A stretch of DNA of 46,400 nt from Pseudomonadota bacterium (GTDB taxonomy: Bacteria > Pseudomonadota > Gammaproteobacteria > Burkholderiales > Methylophilaceae), in assembly GCA_029549705.1 (NCBI GenBank), contig JAKPIR010000244.1, positions 1 through 46,400 on the forward strand, given 5' to 3'. Both the position numbers and the translations under genes were made by a program. The notes under the pieces are model-generated. The model searched no databases and was not told the DNA's origin. It was given only the letters and a program-made list of their open reading frames with translations. Positions 15,894 to 25,247 of the stretch are shown piece by piece; the first letter of the stretch is position 1, and each line of letters begins with the position of its first letter.

Positions 15894-16160
15894 ATGGATG
15901 CATTAGCGTTGATTCAAGCCTACACAGGCGTTGGTATTGGTTTAATTATCGGTTTGGGTGCTGCGGGTGCCTGTATCGGTATTGGTATTATGTGTGCAAG
16001 CTTCTTAGAAGGTGCAGCGCGTCAACCAGAAATGATTCCTCAATTACAAGGTAAAGTATTCTTGTTATTGGGTCTTATCGATGCTTCATTCATTATCGGT
16101 GTTGGTTTGGCCATGATGTTTGCATTTGCTAACCCATTGTTAAGCGTAGTAGCTAAGTAA
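15894..16160 (+). CDS. atpE: F0F1 ATP synthase subunit c
   Basis: This is the hairpin subunit of the rotating c-ring, with 88 residues. Helix 1 (about 13-36) is glycine-rich; the polar loop contains ARQPEMI (42-48); helix 2 carries the ion-binding carboxylate Asp63 in GLIDASFIIG. The carboxylate is Asp, and the Gln/Glu/Ser residues that mark sodium-binding c subunits are not evident, so a proton-driven enzyme is inferred. It has a strong AGAGAGGG ribosome binding site, as expected for the most highly expressed subunit, and sits after a 70-base gap. Confidence 0.97.
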   Translation: MDALALIQAYTGVGIGLIIGLGAAGACIGIGIMCASFLEGAARQPEMIPQLQGKVFLLLGLIDASFIIGVGLAMMFAFANPLLSVVAK

Positions 16161-16228
16161 TTTAGCCTCATAGTTTGGATGCTAGTAAATCTAGCCCAAA
16201 TGAAACGACTTAAATATTGGAGTAAGTA

Positions 16229-16699
16229 ATGAATATTAACTTTACACTTGTCGCACAGGCGTTGGCGTTTGCAACGCTGATTTGGTTTACTGTGAAATTT
16301 GTATGGCCGCCATTGCTAAATGCAATCGAAACACGCCAAAAAGAAATTGCTGATGGGTTGGCTGCAGCATCTGAAGGCAGAAGCGCCTTAGAGGTGGCAG
16401 CAAAAAAATCAGAAGTGACCATCAATGAAGCGAAACAAAAGGCTAGTGAAATCATTGGCCAGGCTGAAAAGCGCGCGAGTCAAATTGTTGAAGAAGCTAA
16501 AGGAAACGCCAAGGTTGAAGGTGACCGTATTTTGGCAGGTGCTAAAGCTGAAATTGACCAAGAAGTGAACCGTGCGAAAGAAGGCTTGCGTGCTCAAGTT
16601 TCTAGCTTGGCAATTGCGGGTGCAGAAAAAATCTTACGTAAAGAAATTGACGCAAAAGCGCATAGCGAGATGCTTTCTAAACTAGCGGCTGAACTTTAA
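16229..16699 (+). CDS. atpF: F0F1 ATP synthase subunit b
   Basis: Subunit b is the peripheral stalk that links F0 to the F1 head. The 156 residues comprise one N-terminal membrane helix (about 5-25) followed by a long, charged, Ala/Lys/Glu-rich coiled coil (about 28-125) typical of the dimerised stator. The WPPLLNAIETRQKEIADGL segment just after the membrane helix is the common signature. It lies 68 bases downstream of atpE and nine bases before atpH. Confidence 0.96.
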   Translation: MNINFTLVAQALAFATLIWFTVKFVWPPLLNAIETRQKEIADGLAAASEGRSALEVAAKKSEVTINEAKQKASEIIGQAEKRASQIVEEAKGNAKVEGDRILAGAKAEIDQEVNRAKEGLRAQVSSLAIAGAEKILRKEIDAKAHSEMLSKLAAEL

Positions 16700-16708
16700 G
16701 GATAAGAC

Positions 16709-17245
16709 ATGGCGGAAATATCAACCATCGCTAGGCCCTATGCAGTAGCGGCTTACAAACTGGCTAAAGAGCAAAAAGCGCTGGCTAAATGGTCTGAAAT
16801 GTTGGGTTTTGCCACTGCAGTTGCTAGTAATGCCCAGATGCAAGCCTATATTCAAGACCCAAAAGTGGTGAGTAGCGATTTGCAGGCAGCATTTTTAAAA
16901 GTTTGTGGTGAAAAGCTCAATGAAAATGCACAAAATTTGATTAAGGTGCTGGTTGAATACGGCCGCTTATCTATCCTGCCAGAAATTACGAGTGCTTTTG
17001 AAGAACTAAAAGCCCAAGATGAAGGTGTGCTGGATGCTCAAATCATTGCGGCAGCGAAAATTAGCGATAAAGAAGTAAAAGACTTGGTAGGACGCCTTGA
17101 AACCAAATTCGGTAAAAAAATTACAGCCAGTGTTACTGTAGATCCGGAAATTATAGGCGGTATAAAAATTGTTGTTGGCGATACTGTAATAGACGCATCT
17201 GTTAAAGGTCAGTTACAAAATTTAGCCTACGCACTCACAGCATAA
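16709..17245 (+). CDS. atpH: F0F1 ATP synthase subunit delta
   Basis: Subunit delta caps the F1 head and joins it to the b stalk. The protein has 178 residues. It begins with the family motif ISTIARPYAVAAYKLAKE, contains LIKVLVEYGRLSILPEI in the middle, and ends with the conserved VDPEIIGGIKIVVGDTVIDASVKGQLQNL. The gene starts nine bases after atpF, so coupling is likely. Confidence 0.97.
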   Translation: MAEISTIARPYAVAAYKLAKEQKALAKWSEMLGFATAVASNAQMQAYIQDPKVVSSDLQAAFLKVCGEKLNENAQNLIKVLVEYGRLSILPEITSAFEELKAQDEGVLDAQIIAAAKISDKEVKDLVGRLETKFGKKITASVTVDPEIIGGIKIVVGDTVIDASVKGQLQNLAYALTA

Positions 17246-17296
17246 GGCGCTTAAGCTTACTTTAAGCTAGGGCAGAAAAAATTATAGGAGTTTGGA

Positions 17297-18838
17297 ATGC
17301 AGTTATCTACATCAGAAATCAGTGAACTGATTAAAAGCAGATTAGAAAATTTTTCTACAAGTGCTGAAGCGCGTACACAAGGTACGGTCATTTCAGTAAC
17401 GGACGGTATCGTTCGTATTCACGGCCTATCCAATGTGATGGCGGGTGAGATGATCGAGTTCCCAGGCAATACGTTCGGCCTAGCGCTTAATCTTGAGCGT
17501 GATTCAGTGGGTGCTGTAGTTTTGGGTGATTACGAGCACATTACCGAAGGCGATATTTGTAAATGTACTGGCCGTATTTTGGAAGTTCCAGTCGGTCCAG
17601 AGTTGATTGGTCGTGTGGTGAATGCGCTAGGTCAGCCAATCGATGGTAAAGGCCCGGTTAATGCGAAGTTAACCGACAAAATTGAGAAAGTTGCTCCTGG
17701 TGTGATTGCGCGTAAATCGGTGTCACAACCAGTGCAAACCGGTTTGAAATCTGTTGACTCAATGGTGCCGGTTGGCCGTGGTCAACGTGAGTTGATTATT
17801 GGCGATCGTCAAACAGGTAAAACTGCGGTTGCTGTGGATGCCATTATTAACCAAAAAGGTCAAAATATGACCTGTATCTATGTAGCGATTGGTCAAAAAG
17901 CTTCAACCATCGCTAACGTAGTACGCAAGCTCGAAGAAAATGGCGCATTAGCTTATACCATTGTAGTCGCTGCTGCTGCTTCTGATTCAGCTGCCTTACA
18001 ATTCTTGGCGCCGTATGCTGGCTGCACCATGGGCGAATACTTCCGTGACCGTGGTGAAGATGCATTGATTGTTTATGATGATTTGACCAAGCAAGCGATT
18101 GCTTACCGTCAAATTTCATTGCTATTACGCCGTCCACCAGGCCGTGAAGCGTACCCAGGTGATGTGTTCTACATCCACTCACGCTTGCTAGAGCGCGCTG
18201 CTCGCGTGAATGAAGAGTATGTAGAGAAATTTACAGAAGGTAAAGTTAAAGGTAAAACAGGTTCATTGACTGCGTTGCCAGTGATTGAAACTGCGGCGGG
18301 TGACGTTTCTGCATTCGTTCCAACGAACGTAATTTCTATTACCGATGGCCAAATCTTCTTGGAAACGGACTTATTTAACGCAGGTATTCGTCCAGCGATT
18401 AACGCCGGTATTTCCGTGTCTCGCGTAGGTGGTGCAGCGCAAACTAAAGTGATTAAGAAATTGGGTGGCGGTGTACGTTTGGCTTTGGCGCAATACCGTG
18501 AATTGGCTGCGTTTGCGCAGTTTGCTTCTGATTTGGATGAGGCAACCCGTAAACAGTTGGATCGTGGTCGCATGTTTACTGAGTTGATGAAACAAGCACA
18601 ATATGCGCCTTTAAGCGTATCAAACATGGCCATTACATTGTTTGCAGCGAACAAAGGCTATTTTGATGATGTGCCAACAAACAAAGTCTTAGCTTTTGAA
18701 GGCAAATTGCATGGTTTTATCGCTTCAAAATACAAAGCCGTAGCTGATGCGATTGAAACAAGTAAAGATTTAAGCGCAGATAACGAAAAAGCATTAGAAG
18801 CTGCAATTATAGACTTTAAAGCAACTACAGCTTACTAA
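17297..18838 (+). CDS. atpA: F0F1 ATP synthase subunit alpha
   Basis: Subunit alpha is the non-catalytic nucleotide-binding subunit of F1, 513 residues, the standard proteobacterial length. The Walker A motif GDRQTGKT is at 169-176. The N-terminal beta barrel, the ALIVYDDLTKQAIAYRQISLLLRRPPGREAYPGDVFY region with the arginine finger nearby, and the helical C-terminus are all intact. It has an AGGAG ribosome binding site. Confidence 0.98.
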   Translation: MQLSTSEISELIKSRLENFSTSAEARTQGTVISVTDGIVRIHGLSNVMAGEMIEFPGNTFGLALNLERDSVGAVVLGDYEHITEGDICKCTGRILEVPVGPELIGRVVNALGQPIDGKGPVNAKLTDKIEKVAPGVIARKSVSQPVQTGLKSVDSMVPVGRGQRELIIGDRQTGKTAVAVDAIINQKGQNMTCIYVAIGQKASTIANVVRKLEENGALAYTIVVAAAASDSAALQFLAPYAGCTMGEYFRDRGEDALIVYDDLTKQAIAYRQISLLLRRPPGREAYPGDVFYIHSRLLERAARVNEEYVEKFTEGKVKGKTGSLTALPVIETAAGDVSAFVPTNVISITDGQIFLETDLFNAGIRPAINAGISVSRVGGAAQTKVIKKLGGGVRLALAQYRELAAFAQFASDLDEATRKQLDRGRMFTELMKQAQYAPLSVSNMAITLFAANKGYFDDVPTNKVLAFEGKLHGFIASKYKAVADAIETSKDLSADNEKALEAAIIDFKATTAY

Positions 18839-18874
18839 TTCTGACTATTAAGACAATACTGTTTAGGAAAACAT

Positions 18875-19813
18875 ATGGCTGGTAGTAAAGAAATTAGAAC
18901 CAAGATCAAAAGTGTAGAAAATACACGTAAGATCACCAAGGCGATGGAAATGGTGGCCGCTTCTAAAATGCGTAAAGCGCAAGATAGAATGCGTGCGAGC
19001 CGCCCGTATGCTGAAAAAATTCGTAACGTAGCGGCCCACTTATCACTGGCGCATTCTGAATATAAGCATCCTTTCTTAGTAAAGCGTGAAGATGTTAAGA
19101 ATGTCGGAATTATTGTCGTCAGTTCTGACAAAGGCCTTTGCGGCGGTTTAAATACCAATGTGTTGCGCTTAACAGTGAATCAGATGAAAAGCTGGGAAGC
19201 TGAAGGTAAGAAATTGTCAGTAAGCGCGATTGGTAATAAAGGCTACAGTTTTATGAACCGTGTGGGTGCGAATGTGCAATCACACATCACGGGTTTAGGT
19301 GACGTACCGCACTTGGAAACGCTGATTGGGACAATAAAGGTCATGCTTGATGCTTATACCTCGGGTCAGATAGACCAGTTGTATATTTGCTATACAAAAT
19401 TTATTAACACGATGAAGCAAGAGCCGGTCATTGAGCAGTTACTGCCGCTTACTAGTGAGCGTTTAGGTGTAGAAGTAGCTGCTGAAAAAGTTGAGGCGTT
19501 AACGACCAGCGGTGTGGTGAAGAGCGCATTGCAAATAGGCGCGGCAAAAGGTCATTGGGATTATATTTATGAGCCTGAGGCAAAGCCCGTGATTGACCAA
19601 CTGATGGTACGCTATATTGAATCCTTGGTCTATAACGCGGTGTCAGAAAATATGGCGTCAGAGCAATCATCACGGATGGTCGCCATGAAATCTGCGTCTG
19701 ATAATGCTAAAAATGTTATCGGTGAGCTTAAATTGGTTTATAACAAAGCACGTCAAGCTGCAATTACAAAAGAAATCTCCGAAATTGTTGGTGGCGCAGC
19801 TGCGGTATCGTAG
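18875..19813 (+). CDS. atpG: F0F1 ATP synthase subunit gamma (with internal insertion)
   Basis: Subunit gamma is the central rotor shaft. The N-terminal helix (KEIRTKIKSVENTRKITKAMEMVAASKM) and C-terminal helix (MVAMKSASDNAKNVIGELKLVYNKARQAAITKEI) that form the coiled coil are canonical. The protein has 312 residues, about 20 longer than the usual 287-291. The extra residues fall at about 199-226, between PLTSERLG and HWDYIYEPE in the Rossmann-like domain. The insertion is in frame and rich in small residues, so the gene appears functional. Confidence 0.97.
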   Translation: MAGSKEIRTKIKSVENTRKITKAMEMVAASKMRKAQDRMRASRPYAEKIRNVAAHLSLAHSEYKHPFLVKREDVKNVGIIVVSSDKGLCGGLNTNVLRLTVNQMKSWEAEGKKLSVSAIGNKGYSFMNRVGANVQSHITGLGDVPHLETLIGTIKVMLDAYTSGQIDQLYICYTKFINTMKQEPVIEQLLPLTSERLGVEVAAEKVEALTTSGVVKSALQIGAAKGHWDYIYEPEAKPVIDQLMVRYIESLVYNAVSENMASEQSSRMVAMKSASDNAKNVIGELKLVYNKARQAAITKEISEIVGGAAAVS

Positions 19814-19870
19814 TTCGCAACTTAATAAAGTATTTAATTAAATCTGACTAAAAGAAGTTAGGAATAGAAA

Positions 19871-21307
19871 ATGGCAAATGCAAATCAAGTAAAAATCGGT
19901 AAAGTAGTGCAATGTATTGGTGCGGTTGTTGACGTTGAGTTTCCTCGTGACCAAATGCCTAAAGTTTTTGAGGCATTGATTATTGATGATGCATCAAGCC
20001 AAGCAGAAGCGGGTTTGACTTTAGAAGTGCAACAACAATTAGGTGACGGTATTGTTCGTACCATTGCGATGGGTTCATCAGATGGCCTTGCACGTGGTAC
20101 AGCGTTTAAATCTACCGGTAACCAAATTACTGTGCCAGTTGGTACAGGCACACTAGGCCGTATTATGGACGTATTGGGCCGCCCAATTGATGAGGCAGGC
20201 CCAATTGATTCAGATGAGCGCCGTTCTATTCACCAAAAGGCACCAAGCTTTGAAGAGTTATCACCCTCAGTAGACTTGCTAGAAACAGGTATCAAGGTGA
20301 TTGACTTGGTTTGCCCATTTGCTAAAGGTGGTAAAGTGGGTCTGTTCGGTGGTGCTGGTGTGGGTAAAACAGTGAACATGCTTGAATTGATCAACAACAT
20401 CGCTAAACAACACTCAGGTTTATCAGTGTTTGCAGGTGTGGGTGAGCGTACTCGTGAAGGTAACGACTTCTACCATGAAATGGCAGAAGCTGGCGTGATT
20501 AAACTAGACGACATGAAAGAATCAAAAGTAGCGATGGTGTTCGGTCAAATGAACGAACCGCCAGGCAACCGTCTACGTGTAGCTTTGTCAGGCTTGACCA
20601 TGGCGGAAAAATTCCGTGACGAAGGCCGTGATGTATTGTTCTTTGTTGATAACATCTACCGCTATACATTGGCTGGTACTGAAGTTTCAGCATTGTTAGG
20701 TCGTATGCCGTCAGCTGTGGGTTACCAACCTACTCTGGCAGATGAAATGGGCCGTTTACAAGAGCGTATTACCTCAACAAAAACAGGTTCTATTACTTCT
20801 ATTCAAGCGGTTTACGTGCCTGCGGATGACTTGACTGACCCGTCTCCTGCAACAACATTCCAACATTTGGACTCAACAGTTGTTCTTTCACGTGACATTG
20901 CCTCTCTAGGTATCTACCCAGCGGTTGACCCATTAGATTCAACATCACGTCAATTAGACCCATTAGTGGTTGGTGAAGAGCATTACAATGTTGCACGTTC
21001 AGTTCAACAAACATTACAACGTTATAAAGAACTGCGCGACATTATCGCCATTTTAGGTATGGACGAGTTGTCACCAGAAGATAAATTAGCGGTTGGCCGT
21101 GCACGTAAAATTCAACGTTTCTTATCACAACCATTCCACGTTGCGGAAGTGTTTACTGGCGCACCTGGTAAATACGTGCCATTGAAAGAAACAATTAAGG
21201 GCTTTAAAGCGATTGTTGCTGGTGAATATGATCACTTGCCAGAGCAAGCCTTCTACATGGTCGGCGGTATTGAAGAAGCTGTTGAGAAAGCCAAAACACT
21301 TAACTAA
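19871..21307 (+). CDS. atpD: F0F1 ATP synthase subunit beta
   Basis: Subunit beta is the catalytic subunit of F1. It has 478 residues. The Walker A motif GGAGVGKT is at 160-167, the catalytic Glu lies in AGVGERTREGNDFY, and Walker B is in VLFFVDNIYRYTLAGTEVSALLGR. The DELSPEDK (DELSEED-like) segment near the C-terminus is present. It lies 57 bases after atpG. Confidence 0.98.
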   Translation: MANANQVKIGKVVQCIGAVVDVEFPRDQMPKVFEALIIDDASSQAEAGLTLEVQQQLGDGIVRTIAMGSSDGLARGTAFKSTGNQITVPVGTGTLGRIMDVLGRPIDEAGPIDSDERRSIHQKAPSFEELSPSVDLLETGIKVIDLVCPFAKGGKVGLFGGAGVGKTVNMLELINNIAKQHSGLSVFAGVGERTREGNDFYHEMAEAGVIKLDDMKESKVAMVFGQMNEPPGNRLRVALSGLTMAEKFRDEGRDVLFFVDNIYRYTLAGTEVSALLGRMPSAVGYQPTLADEMGRLQERITSTKTGSITSIQAVYVPADDLTDPSPATTFQHLDSTVVLSRDIASLGIYPAVDPLDSTSRQLDPLVVGEEHYNVARSVQQTLQRYKELRDIIAILGMDELSPEDKLAVGRARKIQRFLSQPFHVAEVFTGAPGKYVPLKETIKGFKAIVAGEYDHLPEQAFYMVGGIEEAVEKAKTLN

Positions 21308-21348
21308 TTTCTATTGTTAGTTATTGGTTAAATGTTTAAGGAAAAATT

Positions 21349-21774
21349 ATGGCGAATACTGTTCATATTGATGTGGTGAGTGCAGAGGCAAGCATATTTT
21401 CAGGTGAAGCTGAATTTGTTGTGGCCCCTGCAAGCGGTGGTGAAGTGGGTTTATACCCTAATCACGCGCCGTTAGTGACAACTATCAAATCAGGTGCCCT
21501 GCGCATCAAGCAAGCGAATGAAGCTCAAGAAACGCTCATCTTTATCTCGGGAGGATTACTGGAAGTGCAGCCTGGCATAATCACGGTACTGGCTGATACC
21601 GCAGTACGTGGCCATGATTTGGACGAAGCAAAGGCGATTGCTGCGAAAGAGGCGGCGGAAGAAGCACTTAAAAATAGAACTTCAGATATCGACTATGCCT
21701 CTGCCCAAGCTGAGCTATCAGAGGCGCTTGCGCAAATTCAAACGATCGAACGCCTGCGCAAAAGCACACACTAA
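21349..21774 (+). CDS. atpC: F0F1 ATP synthase subunit epsilon
   Basis: Subunit epsilon couples rotation to the c-ring and inhibits ATP hydrolysis. It has 141 residues: a beta-sandwich (about 4-88, with the family signature GGEVGLYPNHAPLVT) and a two-helix C-terminal arm (about 90-140). It is the last gene of the atp operon. A hairpin (arms CACTAATA 21769-21776 and TATTAGTG 21784-21791) spans its stop codon, and a Rho-independent terminator follows. Confidence 0.97.
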   Translation: MANTVHIDVVSAEASIFSGEAEFVVAPASGGEVGLYPNHAPLVTTIKSGALRIKQANEAQETLIFISGGLLEVQPGIITVLADTAVRGHDLDEAKAIAAKEAAEEALKNRTSDIDYASAQAELSEALAQIQTIERLRKSTH

Positions 21775-21807
21775 TATCACGAATATTAGTGCAATTGCGA
21801 CAATACT

Positions 21808-21834
21808 AAAAAGGCAGCCTAGGTTGCCTTTTTT
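21808..21834 (+). terminator. Rho-independent terminator of the atp operon
   Basis: A 12-bp stem (AAAAAGGCAGCC 21808-21819, GGTTGCCTTTTT 21822-21833, one G-T wobble) with a two-base gap at the tip leads into TTTTTTG. It separates atpC from glmU, although read-through into glmU is common in proteobacteria. Confidence 0.85.
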
Positions 21835-21876
21835 GTTATACTTAAGCCAACAATATACATCAGTTATCAATTCAAT

Positions 21877-23247
21877 ATGAGTCAATTAAATATCATCATA
21901 CTTGCTGCCGGTAAAGGCACGCGTATGCATTCAAGCCTGCCAAAAGTACTGCATGAAGTTGGAGCAAAGCCAATATTAGGCCATGTGATTGACTGCGCTA
22001 AAGCACTTAGCCCAGATAAAGTGATTGTGGTATATGGCTTTGGTGGAGAAATCGTCAAGAATGCCTTTTCACAAGAAAATATTACCTGGGTGAATCAGGC
22101 GGAGCAGCTAGGAACGGGCCATGCGGTGCAGCAGGCGGTTCCATACCTAGAGGATAATGCCAAAACGCTTATTTTGTTAGGTGACGTGCCACTGGTAGAT
22201 GTTGAGTCATGCAAAAATTTGGTCGCACAATCTACTCATCAATTAGTGATTCAATCATTCAATAAAGCTGATCCAACAGGCTACGGTAGAATAGTCCGTT
22301 CACCTGATGGGCAAGTCAATGCAATCGTAGAACATAAAGATGCAACGGATGCGCAGCGCAACATACTAGAAGTAAACACGGGCATTATGGCGATGCCTAA
22401 CAAATATTTGAAAAAATGGCTGTCACGACTCACAAACAATAATGCTCAGGGTGAATACTATTTAACAGATATCGTATCGTTGGCAGTTGCAGAAGGTGTC
22501 TCAGTGAGCGCTGAAATCACCAAAGATGAGTGGTCAGTTACTGGCATAAATTCGAAATCTGATTTGGTGCAAATAGAGCGCGTTCATCAATCTAAAATTG
22601 CGCAAAATCTGTTAAACCTCGGCGTCACTCTTAAAGACGCATCAAGATTAGATGTTCGTGGCAATCTGACCTGTGGCCGTGATGTGGAAATTGATGTCAA
22701 CTGTGTGTTCGAAGGCAACGTAATATTAGGTGATTTTGTCAAAATAGCGGCTAATTGCGTCATTAAAAATGCTGTGATTGCAGATGGAACCAAGATTGCA
22801 GCATTTACGCACATTGATGATACCGAAATTGGCCAAAATAGCCGTATCGGGCCATTTGCACGATTGCGCCCAGGTACTACACTAGCAGCCGACACGCATA
22901 TTGGCAACTTTGTTGAGTTGAAAAATGCGCAAGTAGATATTGGTAGCAAAGTGAATCATTTGAGTTATATTGGTGACACAACAATAGGCAAGCATGTGAA
23001 TGTAGGTGCTGGCACAATTACATGTAATTATGATGGGGCTAATAAGTTTAGAACGGTCATTGAGGATGGCGCTTTTATCGGTTCAGATAGCCAATTAGTG
23101 GCACCTGTGACCATCGGTAAAAATGCGACGATTGCGGCTGGCTCAACCATCACGAAGGATGCGCCTGCAGATGCATTAACGTTATGCCGTGCAAGAGAAC
23201 AAAAATCGATTGTGGGCTGGCAACGGCCTGTTAAAATTAAAAAGTAA
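21877..23247 (+). CDS. glmU: Bifunctional UDP-GlcNAc pyrophosphorylase / GlcN-1-P acetyltransferase GlmU
   Basis: GlmU makes UDP-GlcNAc, the precursor of peptidoglycan and lipopolysaccharide, in two steps. The 456 residues contain an N-terminal nucleotidyltransferase domain with AAGKGTRMHSSLPKVLH (about 10-26) and LGDVPLV near 105. The C-terminal left-handed beta helix acetyltransferase domain begins near 250 and shows hexapeptide repeats and the conserved VGAGTITCNYDG segment. Its neighbour glmS supplies the GlcN-6-P pool, 14 bases downstream; only GlmM of the pathway is missing here. Confidence 0.98.
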   Translation: MSQLNIIILAAGKGTRMHSSLPKVLHEVGAKPILGHVIDCAKALSPDKVIVVYGFGGEIVKNAFSQENITWVNQAEQLGTGHAVQQAVPYLEDNAKTLILLGDVPLVDVESCKNLVAQSTHQLVIQSFNKADPTGYGRIVRSPDGQVNAIVEHKDATDAQRNILEVNTGIMAMPNKYLKKWLSRLTNNNAQGEYYLTDIVSLAVAEGVSVSAEITKDEWSVTGINSKSDLVQIERVHQSKIAQNLLNLGVTLKDASRLDVRGNLTCGRDVEIDVNCVFEGNVILGDFVKIAANCVIKNAVIADGTKIAAFTHIDDTEIGQNSRIGPFARLRPGTTLAADTHIGNFVELKNAQVDIGSKVNHLSYIGDTTIGKHVNVGAGTITCNYDGANKFRTVIEDGAFIGSDSQLVAPVTIGKNATIAAGSTITKDAPADALTLCRAREQKSIVGWQRPVKIKK

Positions 23248-23261
23248 GAAAGCTTTCATCT

Positions 23262-25094
23262 ATGTGTGGAATAGTCGGCGCAGTTGCCAATAGAAACGTC
23301 GTTTCAACCCTAATAGAGGGTTTAAGCCGGTTGGAGTATCGCGGCTATGACTCTGCAGGCGTTGCTGTGTTAAGCAGTGGTGCAATAGAGCGCGTGCGCG
23401 CAGTGGGTCGTGTATCGAACATGACTGAAAAAGCCAATGCCGTACATTTAAGTGGTCAGGTCGGCATTGGCCATACGCGCTGGGCTACACACGGCGGCGT
23501 TACAGAAAGCAATGCACATCCGCATGTTTCAAAAGGTGAAATCGCGGTTGTCCATAACGGCATTATTGAAAACCATGATGAACAACGCACGCGTTTAAAG
23601 GCACTTGGGTACGACTTTACTTCGCAAACAGACACCGAAGTGATTGCTCACTTAATTCATTATTATCATGCGCAAGGTTTAAATTTGTTAACCGCAACAA
23701 AAAAGGCGGTAGCAGAACTCACCGGTGCATTTGCCATCAGCGTGATTTCAACCAAAGAGCCAGAACACATGGTGACCGCACGCTTAGGTTGCCCGCTTTT
23801 AATTGGCTTAGGGGAAGGTGAAAACTTTATTGCCTCTGATGTATCTGCGGTGCTGTCGGTGACGCGTAAAGTCATCTATCTTGAAGACGGTGATGTTGCA
23901 GATATTCGTCGGGATGGCGTTACAATTTTTGATAAACACGATGCCGAAGTTACCCGTAAAATTCATCTGAGTGACGTTTCACTTGCCAGCCTTGAACTTG
24001 GCCCTTATGCCCATTTCATGCAAAAAGAAATTCACGAGCAACCACGCGCCCTGACTGACACCATTGAGGCATTGATCGACGATAATAACTTCTCCCCCGC
24101 CCTATTTGGTGATAAAGGCGGTGAAGTGTTAAAGCAGGCAGACAGCATTTTAATTTTGGCCGCTGGCACCAGTTATTATGCAGCGCTTACTGCAAAATAT
24201 TGGCTGGAGAGCATTGCCAAAATACCAACCAATGTTGAAATTGCCTCTGAGTATCGTTATAGAGATTCTGTGCCAAATCCACGTCAATTGATTGTGACAA
24301 TTTCACAATCTGGCGAAACATTAGATACGATGGAAGCCTTGAAGCACGCAAAATCGTTAGGGCAACATTTAACTTTAGCTATTTGCAATGTGCAAGAAAG
24401 CGCCATTCCGCGAGCTTCAGCACTCGTATTCTACACGCGAGCAGGTGCAGAAATTGGCGTGGCTTCTACCAAGGCGTTTACAACGCAATTAGTTGCTTTG
24501 TTCACCTTAGCGGCAACGCTTGCAAAACTGCGCGGCTTGCTTAGTGAGGCATTAGAACAAGAGTTTTTGACCGCGCTGCGACAACTGGCTGGCAGCGTGC
24601 AACACGCACTTAATCTAGAACCGCAGATACGTGAATGGGCAAAACGCTTTGCTGATAAAGAACATGCATTATTTTTAGGCCGCGGTATTCATTACCCCAT
24701 TGCCTTAGAGGGCGCGCTTAAACTAAAAGAAATTTCTTATATTCATGCGGAAGCCTACCCTGCCGGTGAGTTAAAACATGGTCCGCTGGCCTTAGTAGAC
24801 AACAATATGCCCGTAGTCGTGATTGCGCCGAATGACGTTTTGCTCGAAAAAGTAAAATCGAACATGCAAGAGGTGAATGCACGCGGCGGTGAATTGTTTG
24901 TATTTGCTGATGCAGACAGCCACTTTACTGAATCGGAAGGTGTACACGTGATTCGTACACCGCGACATGTAGGCGTACTCTCGCCTATTCTGCATACCAT
25001 TCCAGTGCAAATGCTCGCCTATCATGCCGCTTTACTTAAAGGCACGGATGTTGATAAGCCAAGAAATTTGGCAAAAAGTGTGACCGTGGAATAG
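23262..25094 (+). CDS. glmS: Glutamine-fructose-6-phosphate aminotransferase (isomerizing) GlmS
   Basis: GlmS converts fructose-6-P and glutamine to glucosamine-6-P, the committed step to UDP-GlcNAc. The 610 residues start MCGIVGAVANRNV, with Cys2 the N-terminal nucleophile of the class II glutaminase domain. The HTRWATHGG loop and the GYDSAGVAV segment are typical. Two SIS domains follow, with ISQSGETLDTMEAL in the first, and the protein ends in the invariant-looking RNLAKSVTVE. It is in an operon with glmU and is followed by palindromic element copy 2, whose T-rich right flank probably terminates transcription. I saw no room for a glmS ribozyme. Confidence 0.98.
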   Translation: MCGIVGAVANRNVVSTLIEGLSRLEYRGYDSAGVAVLSSGAIERVRAVGRVSNMTEKANAVHLSGQVGIGHTRWATHGGVTESNAHPHVSKGEIAVVHNGIIENHDEQRTRLKALGYDFTSQTDTEVIAHLIHYYHAQGLNLLTATKKAVAELTGAFAISVISTKEPEHMVTARLGCPLLIGLGEGENFIASDVSAVLSVTRKVIYLEDGDVADIRRDGVTIFDKHDAEVTRKIHLSDVSLASLELGPYAHFMQKEIHEQPRALTDTIEALIDDNNFSPALFGDKGGEVLKQADSILILAAGTSYYAALTAKYWLESIAKIPTNVEIASEYRYRDSVPNPRQLIVTISQSGETLDTMEALKHAKSLGQHLTLAICNVQESAIPRASALVFYTRAGAEIGVASTKAFTTQLVALFTLAATLAKLRGLLSEALEQEFLTALRQLAGSVQHALNLEPQIREWAKRFADKEHALFLGRGIHYPIALEGALKLKEISYIHAEAYPAGELKHGPLALVDNNMPVVVIAPNDVLLEKVKSNMQEVNARGGELFVFADADSHFTESEGVHVIRTPRHVGVLSPILHTIPVQMLAYHAALLKGTDVDKPRNLAKSVTVE

Positions 25095-25127
25095 GCCCTA
25101 AAAAGCATTTAATCTTATTTTTAGAGC

Positions 25128-25194
25128 AACAACCTTTTTCGATGCCCTGGAGGCCTTTATTTACAAGGCTTCCAGGGCATAAATTTTTTCTCGG
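25128..25194 (+). repeat. Dispersed palindromic element, copy 2 (probable glmS terminator)
   Basis: The left flank is CAACAACCTTTTTCG. The hairpin arms, 25142-25157 and 25165-25180, form a 16-bp stem with one G-T pair. The right flank is AAATTTTTTCTCGG. The strong stem followed by six Ts makes this a plausible Rho-independent terminator for glmS. It is in the same orientation as copy 4, sharing its left and right flanks. Confidence 0.85.
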
Positions 25195-25247
25195 AGCTCA
25201 GCAAGTGTTAAAAATGCAATTTTTGCGTATTTAAGTATCGCAAAAAC

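Noticed and set aside
18169..18654. A 161-residue minus-strand open frame inside atpA
   Set aside because: It is an antisense shadow of atpA with no domain.
20885..20900. A CACGTG-centred sequence in atpD (TCTTTCACGTGACATT) resembling parS
   Set aside because: It has four mismatches to the 16-bp parS, mostly on one arm, and its codons encode a conserved AtpD segment (LSRDIAS).
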